This document shows positions 58,411 through 64,000 of a stretch of DNA of 64,000 bases, one piece after another (positions within the stretch are counted from its first letter, which is position 1; every line of letters begins with the position of its first letter). The stretch lies in contig DATAAZ010000037.1 in NCBI GenBank assembly GCA_036259875.1, positions 15,733 through 79,732 on the forward strand, written 5' to 3'. Under the pieces are notes generated by a model. It saw nothing but the letters and a program-made list of their open reading frames with translations. It made no database searches and had not been told where the DNA came from. The DNA comes from DATAAZ01 sp036259875. GTDB lineage: Bacteria > Actinomycetota > Thermoleophilia > Gaiellales > Gaiellaceae. Made by a program: the position numbers and the translations under genes.

Positions 58411-59888
58411 GGCGCACCCCCCAGGAGTAGGTCGACGGCCGTCTCGAGGTCGGGAGCCGTCTCGGGCGCTTCCGCGATCTCTTCGCGCCGCGTTCGCTCC
58501 GTCGGGATGAGGACGGCCCGTGCGCCGACCGCGCGGGCGGCCTCGACGTCCGCACCGATGTCGCCGACGACGGCGCACCGGGCCGGCTCGACGCCGAGCT
58601 CTTCGGCCGCTCGGACGACGAGCCCTGCCTTCGGCTTGCGGCACTCGCACGCGTCCTCGGGCGCGTGCGGGCAGACGACCCAAGGGCCAAGCGGCCCGAG
58701 AACGTCCTCGACGCGGCGATTCACGGCCTCGACCTGTTCGTTGGTCAGCCACCCGCGGCCAATCGCGCTCTGGTTCGAGACGACTGCGGTCGGAATACCC
58801 GCCGCGCGCAGGCGGTCGAGCGCCTTCCGGGCGCCCGGCATCGGCTCGACTAGCTCCGGGTCGCCGTTATAGGGGACGTCGACCACGAGCGTGCCGTCGC
58901 GGTCGAGGAGCACGGCCGCCGGCCGCAGCGCGAGCGGGCGCGCACCGCGCCAGCGCAGGCACCCGCGGAGCCAGTGGTACGACGCCGCCGCCGGGATGAG
59001 CAGGCTCGTCGCGGCCATGGTGAGAACCTCGTCGAACGTCCGCGGCCCGGGTGCGATTCGCGCCCAGGCGAGCTCCGCGGTGCCGGCGAGCCAGGCGGCC
59101 GCCCCGAGGGCGGCGCTCGTGCGTCGGCGCGTGGCCGCGGCACCGAGGGCGAGCGCCCCCGCCGCGGTGACGGCAAGGTGCCGCCGCCTGCGCCCGCGCG
59201 GCTCGTCTGGCGCCCGCCAGTCGCCGTGGAGCTGGGCGATGAGCGCATCATCGGCGTTTCCGGCCTGCAGGCTGACGCTGACCCAGCGGTCGGCGGGCCC
59301 AATCGGATGGGTCACGGAGCGCCGGCCGCGCACCAGGCGGTACCCGGCTCGCTGAACGCGGAGCGCGAGTTCGGCGTCCTCGCGGTACGCCCGACGGAAG
59401 CGCTCGTCGAATCCGCCGACTTGCGCCAACACCGAGCGCCGGTAGGCCATGTCGGCCGTCGCCCACCGAGCCGTCTCGAGGGCCGCGACGTTCCGCTCCC
59501 AGTCGGTCGGACGGCGGTCGCGCGGAAGCGGGACGACGATGCGCCCCTGGCTCCCGGCGACGTCCGGCGCGAGCCCGTACAGGTCCTCTGCGAGGCGGGT
59601 GGTCCACTCCGGCGGCGGAACGACGTCGTCGTCGAGGAACGCCACCCACTCGGCGCTCGACGCGCGCCACCCGACGTTGCGCGCCGCCGCAGGCCCGCGC
59701 GCGGGCCCACGAAGGATGTCGAGCCCGTCGACGGCCGGAAGCTCGGGCAGCTCGCCTCCGTCGTGTACCAAGAGGACACGCCCTGGGGACTGTCCCTGGG
59801 ACAGTCCCCAGGGCGCGGCCAGCGGGGACAGAGCGTCTCGAAGGGACGAGCGGCCTACGGTGGGGATGACGACGTCGAAGCTCGCCAT
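58407..59888 (-). CDS. Fusion: GT2 glycosyltransferase + GmhB-like phosphatase
   Basis: 493 residues from ATG 59888. Residues 1-330: GT2 with the DxD-like AFLDDDVVPPPEW and C-terminal membrane-like helices. Residues about 333-493: HAD phosphatase of GmhB type (AVLLDRDGTLVVDVPYNGDP, zinc motif CPHAPEDACECRKP, GDIGADVEAA). GmhB removes the 7-phosphate of heptose 1,7-bisphosphate. Residues 25-37 (PWGLSQGQSPGR) are encoded by the third copy of the interspersed palindrome, an in-frame insertion. Confidence 0.9.
   Translation of the reverse strand: MASFDVVIPTVGRSSLRDALSPLAAPWGLSQGQSPGRVLLVHDGGELPELPAVDGLDILRGPARGPAAARNVGWRASSAEWVAFLDDDVVPPPEWTTRLAEDLYGLAPDVAGSQGRIVVPLPRDRRPTDWERNVAALETARWATADMAYRRSVLAQVGGFDERFRRAYREDAELALRVQRAGYRLVRGRRSVTHPIGPADRWVSVSLQAGNADDALIAQLHGDWRAPDEPRGRRRRHLAVTAAGALALGAAATRRRTSAALGAAAWLAGTAELAWARIAPGPRTFDEVLTMAATSLLIPAAASYHWLRGCLRWRGARPLALRPAAVLLDRDGTLVVDVPYNGDPELVEPMPGARKALDRLRAAGIPTAVVSNQSAIGRGWLTNEQVEAVNRRVEDVLGPLGPWVVCPHAPEDACECRKPKAGLVVRAAEELGVEPARCAVVGDIGADVEAARAVGARAVLIPTERTRREEIAEAPETAPDLETAVDLLLGGAP
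59779..59815. repeat. Interspersed palindrome copy 3, inside a coding region
   Basis: Arms of 18 bp (CGCCCTGGGGACTGTCCC and its complement) around one T, the longest of the three copies. It lies within the first 40 codons of the GT2-GmhB gene and keeps frame. Confidence 0.85.
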
Positions 59889-59895
59889 CGCCTAA

Positions 59896-59912
59896 GCCGC
59901 CGACTCGGCGGC
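59896..59912. other. Hairpin just upstream of the GT2-GmhB start
   Basis: GCCGCCG and CGGCGGC form a perfect 7-bp stem around a 3-base loop, 8 bases before the ATG and after the carbamoyltransferase stop (59998). It could be a terminator or limit translation. The gap also contains a weak promoter-like patch (TTTCAC near 59970). Confidence 0.35.
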
Positions 59913-59997
59913 GCCGACCGTCAGAACGTGCGGGCATTGCCTGTACGTTCGTCTGAAATGACCGGTGAAAGCCCTCAACGTCATGCGGCGTCCATCC

Positions 59998-61635
59998 CTA
60001 GGCCGCGAACGAGGCGCGGCGGACGAGGAACGGTCCGATCGCAAGCGCGTCGACCGGCGCCGAGCCGAAGCACTCGAGCGCGTCGCGCGGGTCGTCGACC
60101 ATGGGCCGTCCCGCCGTGTTGAGGCTCGTGTTGACGACGACCGGAAGCCCGGTGCGCCGCTCGAACGCCCGCAGCATGCGCGCGACGAGCGGCTCGTCGC
60201 GCGACGAGACGGTCTGAATGCGCGCCGTCCCGTCGACGTGGACGACGGCGGGGATTCGATCGCGCCACTCGGGCCGGACGTCGTGCACGAACAGCATGTA
60301 GGGGCTCGGGAGCGGGCCCTCGAAGATCTCCGCCGCGCGCTCGTCGAGCACCATCGGCGCGACGGGGCGGAACTGCTCGCGGCCCTTGACGTCGTTCAGC
60401 CGCTCCAGATTCTCGGCCCGGCCCGGGTGCGCCAGCAGCGACCGGTGGCCGAGTGCGCGCGGCCCGTACTCGCTCCGGCCCTGGAACCACGCGACGATCC
60501 CGTCCGCGGCGAGGATCTCCGCGACCGTGTCGGCGACGTCGGCCGGCCGCTCGTGCGGAACGTTGGCCGTGGCGAGCCACCGCTCGAGCACCTCGTCCGA
60601 CCACTCGCGGCCGAGCGCCGCGCCTGGCATTGGCTCCACGTCGTCGCCGAGCTCCGCCGCGACGTGGAGCGCCGCCCCCAGCGCCGTGCCGGCGTCGCCC
60701 GCCGCAGGCTGTACCCAGATCTCGTCGAATGGCCCCTCCGACGCGAGCCGCGAGTTCGCGACGCAGTTCAGCGCGACGCCGCCCGCCATCGTCAGATTGC
60801 GCTCGCCGGTCTGCGCATGGAGCCAGCGCGCGAGGTCGAGCAGCGCCTCCTCGAGCCGCTTCTGGACGCTCGCCGCGAGATTCGCGTGCCCGGGGCCCCA
60901 CTCCTCATCGTTCCGCCGCGGCGGGACGAACGAGCTCCAGTCGATCGGCGCGACGGTGAATCCGCCGTCCCCCGTCGTGCGCACCGCCTCGCGGAGCGCG
61001 GGGAGCCACACCGGCTCGCCGTACGAGGCGAGCGCCATCACCTTGTACTCGTCGGAGGAGCGCTTGAAGCCCAGGTGCGCGGTCGCCTCCTCGTACATGA
61101 TCCCGAGCGAGTGCGGGAGCTCCTGCGTTGCGAGGACGCGGTGCTGCCCGTTCGTGTAGCGGGCAGCCAGGTACGACGTCCGCTCGCCGCGCCCGTCCAG
61201 CACGAGCACGCTCGAGCGCTCGAACGGCGAGGCGAAGTGCGCCGACGCCGCGTGCGCGACGTGATGCGGGACGAACCTGACCTTTGCCGGGTCGAGCCCG
61301 GGGAGCGCGGTCTTGAGGAAGAGGGGCGCGCGCCGCGCGTAGAGCGTCCGGAGGCCCTCCCAGTTCTCTGCGGTGACGTCGCCGTTCGGCTGCGGCGCGA
61401 GCTCGGGGTCGTACGAGTACGCGACCGCGTCGAGCTCGGCCGGCTCGACCCCCGCTCGCTCCAGGCACCAGCGCGCGGAAGCCTCAGGCAGCTCCCAGGT
61501 CGAGAAGGGGACGGCCGGCTTGCCGTGCTTGCGGCGTGAGAACCGCTCCTCCTCGGTCGCAGCGATCGTGACGCCGTCGAGGACGAGCGCGGCTGCGGGG
61601 TCGTGGAAGACGGCGTTGACGCCAAGAACCCGCAT
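59998..61635 (-). CDS. NodU/CmcH family carbamoyltransferase
   Basis: 545 residues from ATG 61635 with GGAGG upstream. N-terminal domain: VLGVNAVFHDPAAALVLDG, PHHVAHAASAH, AGGVALNCVANSRLASEG; C-terminal NodU_C domain: SEYGPRALGHRSLLAHP and LPVVVNTSLNTAGRP. It transfers a carbamoyl group from carbamoyl phosphate to a sugar hydroxyl via an adenylate. Situated with glycosyltransferases, it probably decorates the cell-surface glycan. Confidence 0.92.
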   Translation of the reverse strand: MRVLGVNAVFHDPAAALVLDGVTIAATEEERFSRRKHGKPAVPFSTWELPEASARWCLERAGVEPAELDAVAYSYDPELAPQPNGDVTAENWEGLRTLYARRAPLFLKTALPGLDPAKVRFVPHHVAHAASAHFASPFERSSVLVLDGRGERTSYLAARYTNGQHRVLATQELPHSLGIMYEEATAHLGFKRSSDEYKVMALASYGEPVWLPALREAVRTTGDGGFTVAPIDWSSFVPPRRNDEEWGPGHANLAASVQKRLEEALLDLARWLHAQTGERNLTMAGGVALNCVANSRLASEGPFDEIWVQPAAGDAGTALGAALHVAAELGDDVEPMPGAALGREWSDEVLERWLATANVPHERPADVADTVAEILAADGIVAWFQGRSEYGPRALGHRSLLAHPGRAENLERLNDVKGREQFRPVAPMVLDERAAEIFEGPLPSPYMLFVHDVRPEWRDRIPAVVHVDGTARIQTVSSRDEPLVARMLRAFERRTGLPVVVNTSLNTAGRPMVDDPRDALECFGSAPVDALAIGPFLVRRASFAA

Positions 61636-61741
61636 CGGTTTTCGACCTCCTCTCCCCCTCGTCGGCCGCCAAACCTCCCGGTAACTCCCGAAACCGAGGC
61701 CGCGAAGCCAGGAATCGTAGAGTGAAGCCGGCGCCCTGGCA

Positions 61742-62734
61742 ATGACTATCGCATCGAGTACCCAACCCCGCCGCATCGCGATCCTGCGCGCGCTCATGCT
61801 CGGAGACATGCTCTGCGCCGTCCCGGCGCTGCGATCGTTCCGCGCCGGCTTCGCCGACGCCGAGATCGTGCTCGTGGGGCTCGGTTGGGCGCGCGCGTTC
61901 GCCGAGCGCTTCGACCACCTCCTGGACGGGTTCCTCGAGCTGCCGGGGTTCCCGGGTCTTCCCGAGGTGCCGCCGCGGGTCGCCGACCTACCACCCTTCC
62001 TCGCGGAGGCGCAGGCGCGCCGCTTCGACCTCGTCGTGCAGCTGCACGGAAGCGGCCGGGTGACGAACACGCTTGCCCTCCTGCTGGGCGGCCGGCGCAC
62101 GGCCGGCTTTCACCCGCCCGGCGAGCCGCCTCCGGACGAAGAGCTGTTCATCTCGTACCCGGACGAGGGGCACGAGACCCACCGGCTCCTGCGTCTCGCG
62201 GGACACCTCGACCTTCCTGTCGACGACGACCGGCTCGAGTTCCCCCTTCGCGCGTCGGACGAGCAGGAGCTCGCCGAGGTTGCGCCCGGGCTCCGCGCGG
62301 GCGAATACGCCTGCGTACACCCGGGCGCGCGCTCCGCGCGCCCGTGGCCGCCCGATCGCTTCGCCGCTCTCGCCGATGCCCTCGCCGCGCGCGGCCTCCG
62401 CGTCGTTCTGACAGGCTCGGACGCCGAGACGGACGTAAGCCGGCGCGTCTCAGGTCTGATGCGCGCCCCGGCGCTCGACGTCGCGGGACGCACGACCCTT
62501 GGCGGCCTCGGCGCGCTCCTCGCCGGAGCGCGCCTGCTCGTCTCGAACGACACGGGCGTCTCCCACCTCGCGGCCGCGCTTCGCGTCCCGAGCGTCGTCG
62601 TCGTGACGACCTCGAACCCCGACCGCTGGGCGCCGCTCGACCGGGAGCGCCATCGCGTCGTCGTTCGCCCACAGGGTCCGGGTCCGGTCGTGGCCGAAGT
62701 GGAAGCGCTCCTCGCCACCACGGTCGCGGCGTAG
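61742..62734 (+). CDS. GT9 family glycosyltransferase
   Basis: 330 residues from ATG 61742. RRIAILRALMLGDMLCAVPA at the N-terminus is the GT9 start; YACVHPGARSARPWPPDRFA and VSNDTGVSHLAAALRVP follow. The second heptosyltransferase-like enzyme of the cluster, divergent from the carbamoyltransferase with a 106-base gap. Confidence 0.9.
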   Translation: MTIASSTQPRRIAILRALMLGDMLCAVPALRSFRAGFADAEIVLVGLGWARAFAERFDHLLDGFLELPGFPGLPEVPPRVADLPPFLAEAQARRFDLVVQLHGSGRVTNTLALLLGGRRTAGFHPPGEPPPDEELFISYPDEGHETHRLLRLAGHLDLPVDDDRLEFPLRASDEQELAEVAPGLRAGEYACVHPGARSARPWPPDRFAALADALAARGLRVVLTGSDAETDVSRRVSGLMRAPALDVAGRTTLGGLGALLAGARLLVSNDTGVSHLAAALRVPSVVVVTTSNPDRWAPLDRERHRVVVRPQGPGPVVAEVEALLATTVAA

Positions 62735-62737
62735 CTC

Positions 62738-63688
62738 TTGCGACGCCTCCGGATCCTGACCTGGCACGTCCACGGGAGCTACCTGTACTACCTCGCGCGA
62801 GTTCCGCACGAGCTCCACGTCCCGGTCAAGCGGGGCCGTCCGCCCGGTTACGTCGGTCTTCCGCCCGGCGGGTTCCGGTGGCCCGAGAACGTCCGCGAGG
62901 TCGCCGCCGAGGAGGTCGCGCGGCTCGAGCTCGACGTCGTTCTCTCGCAGACGCACGCGCAGTGGCTCGAGGAGCGCAACGCCATCCTCTCGCCCGCCCA
63001 GCGGCGCCTGCCGCGCATCCACCTCGAGCACGACCCGCCCCGTCAGCACCCCGTCGACCAGCGGCACCCCGTCGACGACCCCGACGCGGTTCTCGTCCAC
63101 GTGACGCCGTTCAACGACCTCATGTGGGATGGCGGACGAACGCCGACGCGGGTCGTCGAGCACGGCGTCGTCGCACCCGCGGGAGTGCGGTACACCGGCG
63201 AGCTGGAGCGCGGCCTCGCGCTCGTGAACGACCTGCCGACCCGCGGCCGGCGCGTCGGCGCCGACGTCTTCCGCCGTGTGCGCGACGAGGTTCCGCTCGA
63301 TCTCGTCGGCCTTCGCTCCGAGAACGAACCGGGCGGCCTCGGTGAGGTTCCGCACGACCGTCTGCCCGCGTTCCAGACCCGGTACCGCTTCCTGTTCAAC
63401 CCGATCCGCTACACGAGCCTCGCGCTCGCCGTGTGCGAGGCGATGATGCTCGGGATGCCCGTCGTGGCGCTCGCGACGACGGAGTACGGGACCGTTGTCG
63501 AGAACGGCGTCTCCGGCTACGCGGACACGAGCATCGAGCGCCTGATCGAGCGAATGCGAGCGCTCCTCGCCGACCCGGCCGAGGCGCGCCGGCTCGGCGA
63601 TGGCGCGCGCCGCGCGGCGCTCGAGCGGTTCGGGATCGAGCGCTTCGTCCGCGACTGGAACGATGTTCTCACCGAGGCGACGGCTTAG
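62738..63688 (+). CDS. Glycosyltransferase (GT4-like)
   Basis: 316 residues from TTG 62738, 3 bases after the GT9 stop. N-terminal LRILTWHVHGSYLYYLARVP and C-terminal MLGMPVVALATTEYGTVVENGVSGY match GT-B glycosyltransferases; the middle part (ARHRIHLEHDPP-like LPRIHLEHDPP) is family-specific. Donor and acceptor unknown. Confidence 0.85.
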   Translation: MRRLRILTWHVHGSYLYYLARVPHELHVPVKRGRPPGYVGLPPGGFRWPENVREVAAEEVARLELDVVLSQTHAQWLEERNAILSPAQRRLPRIHLEHDPPRQHPVDQRHPVDDPDAVLVHVTPFNDLMWDGGRTPTRVVEHGVVAPAGVRYTGELERGLALVNDLPTRGRRVGADVFRRVRDEVPLDLVGLRSENEPGGLGEVPHDRLPAFQTRYRFLFNPIRYTSLALAVCEAMMLGMPVVALATTEYGTVVENGVSGYADTSIERLIERMRALLADPAEARRLGDGARRAALERFGIERFVRDWNDVLTEATA

Positions 63689-64000
63689 CGCCGGTCGGGT
63701 GTCCGGACGCCCAGCGTCACGGACCCGCGAAGCGGCTCGCCGATCGCGACGGCCACGATCGTCACGCCGCCGGTCTCGCCGAAGATCGCGTCGTCTTCGT
63801 TCGAGACGTCGGGGCCGGGTCGATCGCTGTAGGGCTCCGCCTCGTACACGACGGCGGTCGTCCCTTCCTCGAAGAAGAGCTGCCCGGTGTGCGCCTCGCG
63901 CCCACGCAGGTGGACCTTGACGTGGATGTGAACGGCGCGCCCCGGGTACCAGCCGGGGTAGATCGTCCGGAACTCGGCGGCTCCCGCCGCGTCGGTCATC
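63685..64000 (-). CDS. Intradiol ring-cleavage dioxygenase, partial at the right edge
   Basis: C-terminal 104 residues visible; the 5' part lies beyond 64000. TIYPGWYPGRAVHIHVKVH carries the Fe(III) ligands Tyr, His and His of intradiol (catechol-type) dioxygenases, and the upstream T-D-x-x-G pattern (TDAAGAAEF) is typical. Periplasmic or secreted members of this subgroup exist. It is convergent with the glycosyltransferase gene (4-base overlap). Confidence 0.85.
   Translation of the reverse strand, partial: MTDAAGAAEFRTIYPGWYPGRAVHIHVKVHLRGREAHTGQLFFEEGTTAVVYEAEPYSDRPGPDVSNEDDAIFGETGGVTIVAVAIGEPLRGSVTLGVRTPDRR

Overview
The window is about 70% G+C, densely coded on both strands, with many GTG starts and 4-base GTGA/ATGA stop-start overlaps. 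A SigR/RsrA-type sigma/anti-sigma pair, the gene content and the codon bias point to Actinomycetota. The mix of Cox-type molybdenum hydroxylase genes, heptose-type glycan genes and these gene orders would fit Thermoleophilia (Gaiellales/Solirubrobacterales); this placement is an inference. I found no rRNA, tRNA, CRISPR array, transposase or prophage, and no stretch over 300 bases without a gene.

Layout. 1-4.5 kb: accessory genes for Cox-type molybdenum hydroxylases (coxG, xdhC/coxI, moxR/coxD, coxE) and a DDAH-like hydrolase. 4.5-5.8 kb: a DsrE-like gene with an in-frame UGA (candidate selenoprotein, U-x-x-C) convergent with a rhodanese. 5.8-7.5 kb: an HTH-TPR regulator followed 17 bases downstream by an unlisted gene for a 49-residue secreted peptide, which looks like a peptide-signalling pair. 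7.7-13.5 kb: TetR-MFS efflux pair; operon of AAA ATPase, acyl-CoA synthetase and SDR. 13.6-23.9 kb: nadE, OsmC, Mug glycosylase, cysteine-desulfurase-like enzyme, SIS protein, M16 and M24 peptidases, secreted metalloprotease. 23.9-30.5 kb: a three-subunit molybdenum hydroxylase (S-L-M) with an amidohydrolase and a MocA-like cytidylyltransferase, interrupted by a convergent cyclase/hydrolase fusion.

30.5-37.3 kb: HTH-TM-LytR_C protein, the SigR-RsrA thiol-stress switch with an exact GGAAT-N18-GTT promoter, penicillin-acylase-like hydrolase, HMA protein, YbdK-type carboxylate-amine ligase and HtrA. 37.4-48.8 kb: aconitase, class II aldolase, epimerase, cupin, FAD oxidoreductase, NCS1 transporter, PLP decarboxylase, DUF1330 and PhzF. 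48.8-52.1 kb: a CarH-like B12 photoreceptor gene in one operon with a DHH phosphoesterase and a UV-damage endonuclease, divergent from a DUF378 gene; the gap between them holds 11-bp direct repeats overlapping both promoters. 52.2-54.9 kb: ABC exporter and radical SAM protein. 54.8-63.7 kb: a sugar/glycan cluster with two unusual fusions (glycosyltransferase + GmhA-like isomerase; glycosyltransferase + GmhB-like phosphatase), two GT9 enzymes and a NodU-type carbamoyltransferase. The right edge cuts an intradiol dioxygenase.

A perfect palindrome (12-18 bp arms, core GGGGACTGTCCC) occurs three times, twice between genes and once in frame inside a glycosyltransferase gene. The most interesting systems are the B12-light/UV-repair locus, the candidate selenoprotein with its SECIS-like hairpin, the regulator-peptide pair, and the coding-region palindrome.
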